Shown here one piece after another: positions 49,453-57,678 of a DNA stretch of 64,000 nt. How positions within the stretch are numbered: the first letter of the stretch is position 1; each line of letters opens with the position of its first letter. A program made the translations under genes and the position numbers. The notes beneath the pieces are model-generated. The model was not told the DNA's origin. It did no database searches and worked only from the letters and a program-made list of their open reading frames with translations. Source of the stretch: GCA-003244245 sp963822695 (GTDB lineage Bacteria; Actinomycetota; Actinomycetes; Mycobacteriales; Pseudonocardiaceae); NCBI GenBank assembly GCA_963822695.1, contig CAWGJH010000016.1, forward strand, positions 310,001-374,000. Direction: 5' to 3'.

Positions 49453-50078
49453 TTCTGATCATGCTTGCTGGCATCGTTGCCGGGGGTGCCGGCGAGGATG
49501 AGGTAAAGCGAGCGGCGCGCCTCGGCCAGGACCCGCTGGGCGGCCTGCACCTGCTGCGGGTTACCCAGCGTGAGTTGGCGGGTGGGGTAGCGCAGCTCCT
49601 CCAAGGCGCCTCGAAGGTCGTTTTCGCCGCCGGACCGTGCGGTGAACTCGGTGAAGGGGTCGGGCATCGCGTCGCCGTGAGTAGTGAGGTATGCCCGGCC
49701 GGCCTCGGTGAGGGTGGCTAGTTTGCGGCCGCCCTGGGCGAGAGTGTCGATCAGGCCTTCGTCCTCGAGCTGGCTGAGGGTCGGGTAGACGGCGCCGGGA
49801 CTGGGTCGCCAGGCACCGGAGGTGCGCTCGGTGATGGCCTGCATGAGTTGGTAGCCGTGCATGGGCTGCTCGGCCAGCAGAAGCAGCAGGGCAGTGCGCA
49901 CGTCGCCGCGTTGCGCTCGCCCGCGTCGTGCGCCGCGGGGATGGCTCCCGCGTGTCCTTATGCCACTTACCGCGTCGGGCTGGGCGGGAAAGTGGGGGTG
50001 GTGGCGTCGCTGGCCGTGTTGATGGCCGGCGGCTAGGTGGTCGCGGTGCCGACGTGAGTCGTGGTGATCGGTGTACAT
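49449..50078 (-). CDS. PadR-family transcriptional regulator
   Basis: ATG 50078 is preceded by GGAGAAG. A ~55-residue histidine/arginine-rich N-terminal extension precedes the winged helix: DVRTALLLLLAEQPMHGYQL, MQAITERTSGAWRPSPGAVY, PTLSQLEDEGLI, all typical of PadR. The C-terminus is a dimerisation coiled coil (QQVQAAQRVLAEARRSLYLI). PadR repressors usually respond to phenolics or drugs; an esterase and a membrane protein follow in the operon. Probably autoregulated via the dyad at 50116. Confidence 0.85.
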   Translation of the reverse strand: MYTDHHDSRRHRDHLAAGHQHGQRRHHPHFPAQPDAVSGIRTRGSHPRGARRGRAQRGDVRTALLLLLAEQPMHGYQLMQAITERTSGAWRPSPGAVYPTLSQLEDEGLIDTLAQGGRKLATLTEAGRAYLTTHGDAMPDPFTEFTARSGGENDLRGALEELRYPTRQLTLGNPQQVQAAQRVLAEARRSLYLILAGTPGNDASKHDQK

Positions 50079-50115
50079 GGCTTCTCCTCGTTGAGTGTGT
50101 CCCCACGTTTGGAAG

Positions 50116-50144
50116 ACACGCTCACGATATATCGAGATAGTGTC
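50116..50144 (-). promoter_or_regulatory. Putative PadR operator
   Basis: AT-rich dyad centred on CGATATATCG (50125-50134), with outer GACAC/GTGTC halves at 50115-50119 and 50140-50144. It is upstream of the padR start by ~40 bp and resembles ATAT-core PadR sites. Confidence 0.5.
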
Positions 50145-50179
50145 AAACGCAAGTGGGCAGGTTCTGCCGTAGCGTGGTG

Positions 50180-50461
50180 TTAACCAGGTAGCTGCCCGGC
50201 CCGCAACCAGGCGATCCGGGTGCGCAGGTCATCGCCGCGGAGCTGGCGGGCGTCGACGCGGTCGATGAGCACCGCACTGGCGCTGGGTTCCAGGCGGCGC
50301 ATGAGCGCTGCGAGCACGGTGCTCTTGCCGCAGCCGGACGGTCCGGTCAACGTCAGCCGTTGCCCGGGGGCCAGGCTGAGATCAGTGCGCGCCACCAAGA
50401 AGATAAACTCGGCCCCTGTCAGCCCCTCGATACGGTCGTAGCGCAACACTAGCTGGTGCAC
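50180..50461 (-). pseudogene. ABC transporter ATPase fragment (CydC/D-like)
   Basis: Contains a good Walker A (LTLTGPSGCGKSTVLAALMR) and the following LRGDDLRTRIAWL up to just before the Q-loop, then stops. No signature motif or Walker B. The A-loop side (MHQLVLRYDRIEGLTG) is also shortened. A ~90-residue remnant of an exporter-type ABC ATPase. Confidence 0.6.
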
Positions 50462-50681
50462 CGCCTACTCGGCGGCGGTTGCCCACCGCATCGGACGGTG
50501 ATGACCACGGAGTTCTCTTTTGCTTCCCAGGAGTGGCCCATGCCCGGTCCCCATACCGCGTGACCTAGTTCAGCAGTCGCTACCGGTCGCGGTCTGGCGA
50601 GTGTGCGACAGCACCGCCGCGTCCGAGGGTTATGTCGTATTTTCGCTAGCTCAGGACGCGGCCACCGGTGATGCTGAGGGT

Positions 50682-52151
50682 GTGCATGAGGACACGGAGC
50701 GGTGCGTGCGGGCGGTGCAGTCCAAGGACGCGCGGTTCGACGGCTGGTTTTTTACTGCGGTGCTCACCACCCGCATCTATTGCCGGCCGAGCTGCCCGGT
50801 CGTGCCGCCCAAGGTCGAAAACATGCGCTTTTACCCCAGCTCGGCTGCGGCACAGCAGGCCGGGTTCCGCGCGTGCAAGCGGTGCCGGCCGGACGCCAGC
50901 CCGGGATCGCCACAATGGAACGAGCGCGCCGACCTGGTAGCCAGGGCGATGCGGTTGATCGCCGACGGAGTGGTCGATCGTGAGGGTGTTCCAGGCTTGG
51001 CCGCGCAGTTGGGATACAGCGTCCGGCAGATTCAGCGGCAGCTGCTGGCTGAGTTGGGGGCTGGCCCGCTGGCGTTGGCGCGGGCACAGCGCGCCCAGAC
51101 CGCGCGGGTGCTGATCGAGACTACCTCCGTGCCGATGGGCGATGTCGCCTTCGCTGCGGGTTTCGCCAGTGTGCGGGCGTTCAACGACACCGTGCGTGAG
51201 GTCTTTGCCCTCGCCCCGACCGAGCTGCGAGCTCGCGCCGCGCGCAGGCACCCGCCGGCCACGTCCGGATCACTGGCGCTGCGGCTGCCCTTCCGGATGC
51301 CACTGTGCCCGGACAACCTTTTCGGGCACCTCGCGGCGACCGCCGTGCCAGGAGTGGAAGAGTGGCGCGACGGGGCCTACCGCCGCACCCTGCGCCTGCC
51401 GCACGGCCACGGTGTTGCCACCCTGTGCCCGTTGCCCGAGCACATCGACTGCCGGCTGACCGTGACCGACCTGCGGGACCTGTCCGCCGCGATCACCAGG
51501 TGCCGATGGCTGCTCGATCTCGACGCGGACCCGGTGGCCGTTGACGACCTGCTGCGCAGCGACCCGGTGCTCGCCCCGCTGGTGGAGAAGAATCCAGGCC
51601 GCCGGGTGCCCCGCACCGTCAACGCGGCGGAGTTCGCGGTGCGCGCGGTACTCGGGCAACAGGTGTCCACCGAAGCGGCCCGCACCCACGCCGCCCGGCT
51701 GGTGGCCGCCTACGGTGATCCCGTGCCCGACCCGGGCGGCGGCCTGACTCACCTGTTCCCTGACGCGAGCGCGCTGGTGTCGCTCGATCCAGCCGCGCTC
51801 GCCCTGCCGCGGACGCGCCGCACCACGCTCACCACCCTGATCGGCGCGCTGGCCGGCGGCGACATCGACCTCGGCCCCGCCACCGACTGGCAGCAGGCCC
51901 GCATCGAGTTGGCGCGCCTGCCCGGCTTCGGCCCCTGGACGATCGAAACGATCGCAATGCGCGCGCTGGGCGATCCGGATGCCTTCGCGGCGACGGATCT
52001 CGGAGTTCGACGTGCCGCCCGTGACATAGGCCTGCCCTCCACCGCCGCTGGTCTGACCAGCCACGCCGTTGCGTGGCGGCCATGGCGTGCCTACGCCGTG
52101 CAGTACCTGTGGGCGACCAGTGACCACGCCATCAACCGGCTGCCGGCCTGA
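50682..52151 (+). CDS. alkA: Ada/AlkA-type bifunctional regulator and DNA-3-methyladenine glycosylase II
   Basis: From GTG 50682 the protein begins VHEDTERCVRAVQSKDARFD, the normal start of actinobacterial Ada-AlkA fusions. Zinc/methyl-acceptor domain: IYCRPSCPVVPPK and ACKRCRPDA (four Cys). Then an AraC-type HTH (LAAQLGYSVRQIQRQLLAEL, DVAFAAGFASVRAFNDTVRE). From about residue 205 comes the AlkA N-domain and the HhH-GPD fold (RAVLGQQVSTEAARTHAARL, LARLPGFGPWTIETIAMRAL with catalytic Asp in AATDLGVRRA). It senses methyl phosphotriesters, activates repair genes and excises alkylated bases. Confidence 0.88.
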   Translation: MHEDTERCVRAVQSKDARFDGWFFTAVLTTRIYCRPSCPVVPPKVENMRFYPSSAAAQQAGFRACKRCRPDASPGSPQWNERADLVARAMRLIADGVVDREGVPGLAAQLGYSVRQIQRQLLAELGAGPLALARAQRAQTARVLIETTSVPMGDVAFAAGFASVRAFNDTVREVFALAPTELRARAARRHPPATSGSLALRLPFRMPLCPDNLFGHLAATAVPGVEEWRDGAYRRTLRLPHGHGVATLCPLPEHIDCRLTVTDLRDLSAAITRCRWLLDLDADPVAVDDLLRSDPVLAPLVEKNPGRRVPRTVNAAEFAVRAVLGQQVSTEAARTHAARLVAAYGDPVPDPGGGLTHLFPDASALVSLDPAALALPRTRRTTLTTLIGALAGGDIDLGPATDWQQARIELARLPGFGPWTIETIAMRALGDPDAFAATDLGVRRAARDIGLPSTAAGLTSHAVAWRPWRAYAVQYLWATSDHAINRLPA

Positions 52152-52165
52152 GAAAAGGACTACCA

Positions 52166-52684
52166 ATGGACAAGCGAGTACATACCATGGTGGACAGCCC
52201 CGTCGGCACACTGACCCTGGTAGCCGCCGACGGCATTCTCAGCGGCCTCTACATGGACCTGCAGCGGCACCGGCCGCTGCAGGAGACATTCGGTGCGCCG
52301 GACCCCACTCCGTTCACCGAGGTCATCAGGCAACTGGATGAGTATTTCGCCGCCCAACGCACCGACTTCGACCTGCCGATAACGTTCGGTGGTACCCCAT
52401 TCCAACGCACCGTGTGGGCGGCTCTGCGGGAGATTCCCTACGGCGAAACGGTGTCCTACAGCCAACTCGCCGAGCGGATCGGACATCCCACCGCCACCCG
52501 GGCGATCGGCCTAGTCAACGGCCGCAACCCGATCAGCATCATCGTGCCCTGCCACCGCGTCGTGGGCGCCACCGGGGACCTCACCGGCTACGGTGGCGGC
52601 CTGGAACGCAAGCAACACCTACTCGACTTCGAACGGCACGCCGCAACACGAGCTGTCCTCAAGCACCAGCCGCTCGGTCAATGA
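52166..52684 (+). CDS. ogt: Methylated-DNA-protein cysteine methyltransferase
   Basis: 172 residues. The active-site PCHRV is in SIIVPCHRVVGATGDLTGYG; the helix-turn-helix is VSYSQLAERIGHPTATRAIG with the arginine finger. It repairs O6-methylguanine by transferring the methyl to its own cysteine. It begins 14 bp after alkA and shares its operon, a classic adaptive-response pair. Intact; it ends ~22 bp before the tRNA-like att repeat. Confidence 0.92.
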   Translation: MDKRVHTMVDSPVGTLTLVAADGILSGLYMDLQRHRPLQETFGAPDPTPFTEVIRQLDEYFAAQRTDFDLPITFGGTPFQRTVWAALREIPYGETVSYSQLAERIGHPTATRAIGLVNGRNPISIIVPCHRVVGATGDLTGYGGGLERKQHLLDFERHAATRAVLKHQPLGQ

Positions 52685-52700
52685 TGTTGCACATGTTTGT

Positions 52701-52743
52701 GGTGCCCCCGGCAGGATTCGAACCTGCGCTCCCGCCTCCGGAG
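52701..52743 (-). repeat. 3' half of tRNA-Arg(CCG), left att-like repeat
   Basis: Read on the minus strand it is the anticodon loop CTCCGGA, stem, variable loop, T arm GCAGGTTCGAATCCTGC, acceptor 3' strand and CCA. The 5' half is absent. Bases 52707-52743 are repeated exactly at 62722-62758 in the same orientation, as expected for integrase attachment cores. Confidence 0.75.
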
Positions 52744-52921
52744 GCCGGATCTCGCCATCCATTGTGGTGTCCCTGATGTCCATCGCTGACCGCCGTCAGG
52801 TCATTGATCTCGGTTGCGAGCTCCGGAAAATGATTATCCGGATGCTTCTCCTGGGCGAGCGCTTTGTCGAGCCAGATCAGTGTTTCCACCGCGACTGCAG
52901 TACTGTACATAGCTGAAGCTG

Positions 52922-53114
52922 AATTTCACTCCCTTCTCTTGTTGAGCAAGGACAAATCATTACGCGGGTGCGGGAACGGATTGCTGCAATCGATGAGCTT
53001 GGCGACGGGATATGTCGTGAATCTTCGTTGCTTGGGGAACGGCGACGTGCGCTGATTACCGCGGCAGTGACAGGGCAGATCGACGTGGCCACCGCACGCG
53101 GCGTGGCAGGCTGA
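52922..53114 (+). pseudogene. hsdS C-terminal remnant
   Basis: Opens after a stop and reads ISLPSLVEQGQIITRVRERI, then SSLLGERRRALITAAVTGQI and DVATARGVAG, the last coiled coil of type I specificity subunits. The intact-locus hsdS at 14100-14251 ends LNEQRQIVNKISVIRQ and LLQERRQALITAAVTGEMD. Everything upstream is missing. Confidence 0.7.
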
Positions 53115-53115
53115 C

Positions 53116-53410
53116 ATGGCGATCCCTAACTTTCAGGAGACCATGCTGCCAATTCTCGGTGCAGTCTCGGATGGTGGTGTCCATCTGTGGCGTGAACTCC
53201 GTGACGTGCGCGCGAAGTTCTTCGAAGCGACTGACGAGGAACTCGCGGAGCGGCTGTCCAGCGGCGGCAGCAGGTTCGACGGTCGCGTGCACTGGGCGCT
53301 GACTCACTTGGTGCAGGCGGGCTACTCACGCGACCGCGCCGGGGACACGTCCAGATCACCGTCTGCGGCAACGACGTGCTCGCCGCGAACCCGGTCACCA
53401 CTCCCTGATC
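53116..53410 (+). pseudogene. Mrr-type restriction endonuclease, N-terminal domain remnant
   Basis: ATG 53116 begins MAIPNFQETMLPILGAVSDG, the hallmark of the Mrr N-terminal winged helix, continuing DEELAERLSSGGSRFDGRVH and WALTHLVQAG. The frame then shifts (another frame reads GHVQITVCGNDVLAANPV) and ends. The Mrr catalytic domain (cleavage of methylated DNA) is absent. Confidence 0.7.
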
Positions 53411-53423
53411 GACGCCATGACGA

Positions 53424-53800
53424 AACGTGCATAGGGAGATCGCGTTCGAGGACGCGATCGAGCGGGCGATGCTCGCCTCGGGCTGGTTGCCCGGCCAGGC
53501 CGTGAACTACCGCCGTGAATTCGGGCTGGACACCGCCGAGCTGTTCCCATTCTTCGGTGGGACCCAGATCGACCGGTGGGAGCGGCTCGTCGAGTTTGAG
53601 GGCGGTGCCCGGACACCGCCCAGCGCAAGTTCACCGAGCGCCTCGGCCGGGAGATCGACACTCGTGGCGCGCTGGACGTGTTGCGGCACGGTGTGAAGGA
53701 CCGCGGAGCAGTACCGCCGCGACCGCGATCCACGCGAGCTGCTCTTCGCCCGGCGCGCTCTCGTGCACTTCGCCGCCGACTCCAGCGCGCTGACCAGGGA
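53424..53800 (+). pseudogene. hsdR N-terminal remnant, frameshifted and deleted
   Basis: Reads REIAFEDAIERAMLASGWLP and LDTAELFPFFGGTQIDRWER. A shifted frame then gives AQRKFTERLGREIDTRGALD and VLRHGVKD, and a third piece gives QYRRDRDPRELLFARRALVH. In order these match the N-terminal nuclease domain of HsdR (intact copy at 14248 has QYRSGRDPNNITLGRRAVVH), with the central ELK segment deleted. Confidence 0.7.
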
Positions 53801-53870
53801 GAATGAGTCCTATCGGAACGCTGGGGCGGAGACTTGGGCGCGTATTGGGCGTGGCGTTGACGGCTCGCGT
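53787..53870 (+). repeat. Left copy of an ~80-bp island-flank repeat
   Basis: GCGCTGACCAGGGAGAATGA onward, with TCGGAACGC and GACTTGGGCG, resembles 62787-62862 (roughly four bases in five the same by eye). In the right copy it follows the att core after 28 bp; here about 1 kb of restriction-gene debris lies between. Confidence 0.55.
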
Positions 53871-53921
53871 AAGGCGGTGTTCGCGGGCGCCGACAGCGCC
53901 CGCGCCAAGCGCTTTAGTTCC

Positions 53922-53964
53922 GGAGCGGGCGACTGGAATCGAGCCCGCATGGCCAGCTTTGAAG
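53922..53964 (-). repeat. Degenerate tRNA-Gly-like 3' half
   Basis: On the minus strand AGCTGGCCATGCGGGCTCGA and TTCCAGTCGCCCGCTCC resemble the anticodon-stem, T-arm and acceptor end of tRNA-Gly(TCC), with substitutions in the T stem and anticodon loop. No 5' half. Possibly an old attachment scar. Confidence 0.35.
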
Positions 53965-53994
53965 ATCTGGTGGCGATCAAGGTGCTGACTTGCA

Positions 53995-54484
53995 TTAATG
54001 CTGACCTGTGGGTACTAGGTGACAGGTGACGTGGGTGACCGCTGTTGACCGCTCGCGACTCTGGGAAGGGGCACGCGGGGGTGCGCGCGCAACCGGGTAC
54101 GGAGATCTTCGTCTTCGGCGGGAGAGGGCCGAGTCCTTGCGATGAACAGATGCGGGCCCGCTCGTCGCTGCGGTGTGTACCCGGAGTAGGTCGAGCTCAG
54201 CGTCGGCGTGCACGACCAGATTGCGGAACCCGGCGGCGCGACCCAGCCGTTGTGCCAGCTCGTCGGGTATGACCCTGGCACCGGCGAGCATGCGGAATGC
54301 ATCGGCATAGGTAGGCGGGCTACTCAGCCCGAGCCCCACACAACTCGACACCGCGAGATCGATCACCAGCTGCACGGCCTGCCAGAGGTGCAGGACGACC
54401 GCGTCGGCGGCGACCCGGCGCAGATGGCGATCCACCGTCCGCAGCACGCTCGGCGAGCAGCTCGCGGTCGATCGCGACGCTCAT
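53995..54484 (-). pseudogene. hepT: HepT-like toxin (DUF86), frameshifted, with altered active-site Tyr
   Basis: HepT is a HEPN RNase toxin. ATG 54484 overlaps the mntA stop (ATGA) and reads MSVAIDRELLAER. One base is then missing near 54445-54452, and the other frame carries VLRTVDRHLRRVAADAVVLH through FRNLVVHADAELDLLRVH. The RNase motif R-x4-H is intact (RNLVVH). The Tyr two residues later, which is the AMPylation target in the characterised pair, is Asp (GAC). The frame runs on to 53995 with an arginine-rich tail, so the 3' end may also be altered. Confidence 0.65.
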
Positions 54485-54873
54485 CCGAGCGCGGCCAGAA
54501 CGTCGTCGTGCGCGCTCCGGATGACGGTCTCCGTGTCGCACCAGAACTGAACGGCCTCACGCTGGAAACGCTGGAACTCATCCGATGGACGTTCCAGCAA
54601 GGGGATGCCGTCACGAGCCGCGCGGTAGCACAGCAGCGCACTCGTCCGGCTGAGGTTGACCACGTTGACTTCGTCGGTGCCCAGGATCTCGATGAGCGTT
54701 GCCGACAGCGTCGGCAGGTCTGGGGGGTCGTCGGCGAGCACGCCGATATCCCAGTCGGACCCCTCAGCCGCGTCCGCACGCGCTCGGGAACCGTGCAATA
54801 CAGCGAGCCGCAGCGCCGCGGCCGCAGGATCCATCGACAGCCTTTCGCGCAGCTCCACCGAGGTCACGGTCAC
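54481..54873 (-). CDS. mntA: MntA-type nucleotidyltransferase antitoxin
   Basis: About 130 residues from GTG 54873. The nucleotidyltransferase signature is LHGSRARADAAEGSDWDIGV (GSx..DxD), and the C-terminal half is helical (EFQRFQREAVQFWCDTETVI). In the known system MntA adds AMP to a HepT tyrosine to silence it. The gene looks intact and is translationally coupled to hepT downstream. Confidence 0.8.
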   Translation of the reverse strand: MTVTSVELRERLSMDPAAAALRLAVLHGSRARADAAEGSDWDIGVLADDPPDLPTLSATLIEILGTDEVNVVNLSRTSALLCYRAARDGIPLLERPSDEFQRFQREAVQFWCDTETVIRSAHDDVLAALG

Positions 54874-55279
54874 CAGCGTACGGCTGGCCGCCACCACCGG
54901 TTACGCGACGCGCGGTCACGGAGCGGACCGAAGCGTCGTGCCCGCCCTTGGCGCCGAGCCGGCGAGCAACCCTCGCCGCTGAGCACCCCAATCCGGGTTC
55001 GGTGACGCGCCAGCCTATTCGGGCGACGGCTTCGCCGTGGCTGGTGTGGCGGTGCATCATCGAGGGGGCGAGGGCGCGGCCGAACGGGGTGAGGAGCGAC
55101 CCAGGTTCGAAGCATCAGCTACGCCACCCCGGACCGGGTGATCGCCGGCGAGGTATCGGATTGGCTGTGATTAGCGGGGCATGAGCTGTTGCTCTCCCAC
55201 GATCTTCGCAACGGCGTCAGCGTCGGTGAGAATTGGGCTCGGTTCAGCGGGTACCAGCCAAGGAGAGTTAGCGTTCCCG
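54874..55279. other. Intergenic, no gene recognised
   Basis: Separates the minus-strand mntA from the plus-strand oxidoreductase. A minus-strand frame near 55020-55115 has a mildly natural stretch but no recognisable family. Both promoters should lie here. Confidence 0.35.
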
Positions 55280-56671
55280 ATGGAGTTTCTGGGAGGGGTA
55301 TTGACCGGGCCGCGCTGGGGTCACGCCGTGGTGGTTGGTGGCGCCCATGCTGGTTTGCTCACCGCGCATGCCTTGGCGGAGCACTTCGAGCGGGTCACTG
55401 TCTGTGAGCGGGATCTGATCGACGAGGACACCGAGTTCCATCCTGGAGTACCCCAGGCCCGGCATCCGCATGCCGTGCTGGCTCGGGGCGCGGAGTTGCT
55501 GGAGGCGAGGTTTCCGGAGCTGCGTGCTGAGTTGGCTGCTCTCGGCGCACCGGTCTATGACGTCGGTCTGGGCGTGCGGTATCGACTGCCCAGTGGCCGG
55601 TTACCGGTTTCTGCGCTGGGCGTCGAGATACAGAACGTGAGCCGGACGACGTTGGAGCGGGCCATCCGCCGGCGGGTGCTGGCCCATCCTCGGATCGAGC
55701 TGCGCGCGGGATTCGAGGTCGATGGCCTGGATCTGGACAGGGAGAGTGGCACCGTCACTGGAATCACTGGTCGCCAGCGTGATACCGCCTGTCCTTCTGG
55801 TCCTGCCCGTGCACATGGTTCCCGCGAACACCTTCCCGCCGATTTCGTTGTCGAGGCCACTGGCCGAGCCGCGAAACTCTTTGGCTGGCTGGCCGAGATC
55901 GGCTGGGAGCGTCCAAGGATCATTGAGGTTGACGGGCGGACGACCTATGTCTCCCGGTTCTTTCTGTTGCCGGCCGACCACGCCCTCGGCTGGTACACGG
56001 CCGGGCGCCTTACCTACGCTCCCGCGATCAACCGTGGTGGCGGCGCCTTCATGGTGGATGGCGACCGCTGGTTGATCACTCTGGTCGGAGCCGGTGGTGA
56101 GGTGCCACCCACGGACCAGACCGGTTTCCTGGACTACGCCGCATCCCTCGGCATGGAGGAAATCCTCGCTGCTATCACCGCCGGCACCCCACTGACGCCG
56201 GTCTATCGCTACGCCCGGATGGCCAATCGCTGGATCTGTTACCACCGGTTGCGCCGCTGGCCGGCGCGTCTGGTCGCGGTAGGCGACGCGGTCTGCGTCT
56301 TTAACCCTGTCTACGGTCAGGGCCTGACCGTCGCCGCTCAGCAGGTGCAGCTGCTCGGCGAACTTCTGGAGGGCACCCGCACGCTGACCGGTCTGGCCCA
56401 GCACTTCCAGCGTCGGCTGGGAGGCCTGATCCGGTTGCCCTGGTCAATGGCCACCAGCAACGATCTCTCGTGGGACCCGGCGCCACCCAGCCGTTCGGCC
56501 CGCCTCGTCCGCTGGTACCTCCATCACCTGCTGGACCTCGTCCCGACCGACCTAGAGGTAGCGAGCCGTTTCATCCGGGTACAGAACATGATTAGCGGTC
56601 CCACTACGCTGGTCATACCCCGTATGATCGCCAAAGTCCTCCGACAGTCCTCCGCCGCCCGCCCTCACTAG
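55280..56671 (+). CDS. FAD-dependent oxidoreductase/monooxygenase-like protein
   Basis: 463 residues from ATG 55280; AAGGAG lies 20 bp upstream, a little far. The N-terminal Rossmann motif is degenerate (AVVVGGAHAGLLTAHALAEH, then VTVCERD). A second FAD motif is RLVAVGDAVCVFNPVYGQGL (GD...NP), normal for aromatic-hydroxylase-like flavoproteins. Middle: SRTTLERAIRRRVL and DFVVEATGR. The family includes hydroxylases and halogenase-like enzymes of secondary metabolism; the substrate is unknown. It stands alone. Confidence 0.75.
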   Translation: MEFLGGVLTGPRWGHAVVVGGAHAGLLTAHALAEHFERVTVCERDLIDEDTEFHPGVPQARHPHAVLARGAELLEARFPELRAELAALGAPVYDVGLGVRYRLPSGRLPVSALGVEIQNVSRTTLERAIRRRVLAHPRIELRAGFEVDGLDLDRESGTVTGITGRQRDTACPSGPARAHGSREHLPADFVVEATGRAAKLFGWLAEIGWERPRIIEVDGRTTYVSRFFLLPADHALGWYTAGRLTYAPAINRGGGAFMVDGDRWLITLVGAGGEVPPTDQTGFLDYAASLGMEEILAAITAGTPLTPVYRYARMANRWICYHRLRRWPARLVAVGDAVCVFNPVYGQGLTVAAQQVQLLGELLEGTRTLTGLAQHFQRRLGGLIRLPWSMATSNDLSWDPAPPSRSARLVRWYLHHLLDLVPTDLEVASRFIRVQNMISGPTTLVIPRMIAKVLRQSSAARPH

Positions 56672-56861
56672 CGATATCCCGGCCACAGTTCCGGACGGTG
56701 CCGACGGATCCCGGTCGGGCCGCTGACCAGGCCCGGGATTCTGGTCAGTTCCGGTCTTTCCCCGCCCGTGCTCACTGTTTCCTGAGGGTAAAACATCCAC
56801 GCCCCACGGAGGTCGGCGGCGCGACTCTCGGTGGTGCGGGTGCCGGAAACGACAGCCTTCG

Positions 56862-57098
56862 CTATTTGGCGAGCACGGCCCGCAAGGCGTTGTCCACTCC
56901 GACAAGGTCCTTGTTGATCTCCCCAACGATCGGTCCAATTGGCTTGGTTTTTTCGGTAACCAAGTGGAGGTCAGCGGTGATTGCGCGGAGCTTGGCGTCG
57001 GTGCGCCAGAGAACGAGCGCAATACTGATCAGGTAGGCAGCGAGCACCAGCACGGTGAGCAGTGCGCCGATGATCGTGATTACAGCGGCTAGCGGCAT
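56862..57098 (-). CDS. Small single-pass membrane protein, minus cluster gene 5
   Basis: 78 residues from ATG 57098, GAGGAG upstream. N-terminal membrane helix (AAVITIIGALLTVLVLAAYL), then LWRTDAKLRAITADLHLVTE and a C-terminal amphipathic stretch KTKPIGPIVGEINKDLVGVD. Distantly like family C below (T..V..VLP.VN..L pattern). Last gene of five, 13 bp after gene 4. Probably anchored with a cytoplasmic helical tail. Function unknown. Confidence 0.7.
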   Translation of the reverse strand: MPLAAVITIIGALLTVLVLAAYLISIALVLWRTDAKLRAITADLHLVTEKTKPIGPIVGEINKDLVGVDNALRAVLAK

Positions 57099-57111
57099 GG
57101 CAATTCGCTCC

Positions 57112-57360
57112 TCACAGGATCCGGGCAACCGCCTTCACATAGCGGGTGAGACCGGCCCCCACCCGCTTCACGGCGTCGCGGGTGGGTATCAGCTGCTTCA
57201 CATCGTCGAGTGCGATGACGATACCCCCGGCCTGATCGTGAATGGTGTCGATGTGCTTCCCGATATCGCTGGCGGACCTCGCCAGGCGCTGCAGGAGCAC
57301 CACCACGACGGGTATGACCACGAGGATGAAGATCGCGTTGCCGATCCACCACAGTGTCAT
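57112..57360 (-). CDS. Small single-pass membrane protein, family D, minus cluster gene 4
   Basis: 82 residues behind a perfect AAGGAGG. Starts MTLWWIGNAIFILVVIPVVV, a helix with a WWIG cap, then LLQRLARSASDIGKHIDTIH, ending in a helical tail GLTRYVKAVARIL. The plus-cluster partner at 60662 begins MILWWIGDLILLFVVLPIVV and ends ATRYVKRVGHLL, so the two are clear paralogues over full length. The plus copy is similarly short and has its own ribosome site. Confidence 0.75.
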   Translation of the reverse strand: MTLWWIGNAIFILVVIPVVVVLLQRLARSASDIGKHIDTIHDQAGGIVIALDDVKQLIPTRDAVKRVGAGLTRYVKAVARIL

Positions 57361-57375
57361 CGTCGCCTCCTTGTC

Positions 57376-57678
57376 TTACCTTCGCCTTATCGCGGCGTCC
57401 TGCGCCTGCGTCCGCTGCGCAGGCAGCGACTCGGCCTTCTCCGCGATCGCCGGCAGCGCGCCGGCGATCGCGTTTAGCTTCCGGTTCAGGATCGCGGCGC
57501 CAGCACCAACCAGACACACGTCCCCTTGGATCGCCCTGATGACCCCACCACTCACCTGTCCGAGGGTGTTGGCGACGGAGCGCAGCCGGCGAGTGATCAA
57601 TATAACGAACAGTGCCAACACGACCACCAGGGCCACAATCTCGACGACGGTGAGGATCACAAGCAGTGCCGTGCTCAT
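57376..57678 (-). CDS. Small single-pass membrane protein, family C, minus cluster gene 3
   Basis: 100 residues; its ATG overlaps the stop of gene 2 (ATGA). Hydrophobic helix VEIVALVVVLALFVILI, then RRLRSVANTLGQVSGGVIRA and a tail NRKLNAIAGALPAIAEKAES. Partner of the 75-residue protein at 60974 (YQLKHVAWTLGAVIVGVNAI, VLPSVNANLAPVRSMAE). The tail predicts an amphipathic helix. Confidence 0.75.
   Translation of the reverse strand: MSTALLVILTVVEIVALVVVLALFVILITRRLRSVANTLGQVSGGVIRAIQGDVCLVGAGAAILNRKLNAIAGALPAIAEKAESLPAQRTQAQDAAIRRR

Noticed and set aside
52701..52743. Complete tRNA-Arg gene
   Set aside because: Only the anticodon-loop-to-CCA half is present; no D arm or 5' acceptor strand follows on the minus strand.
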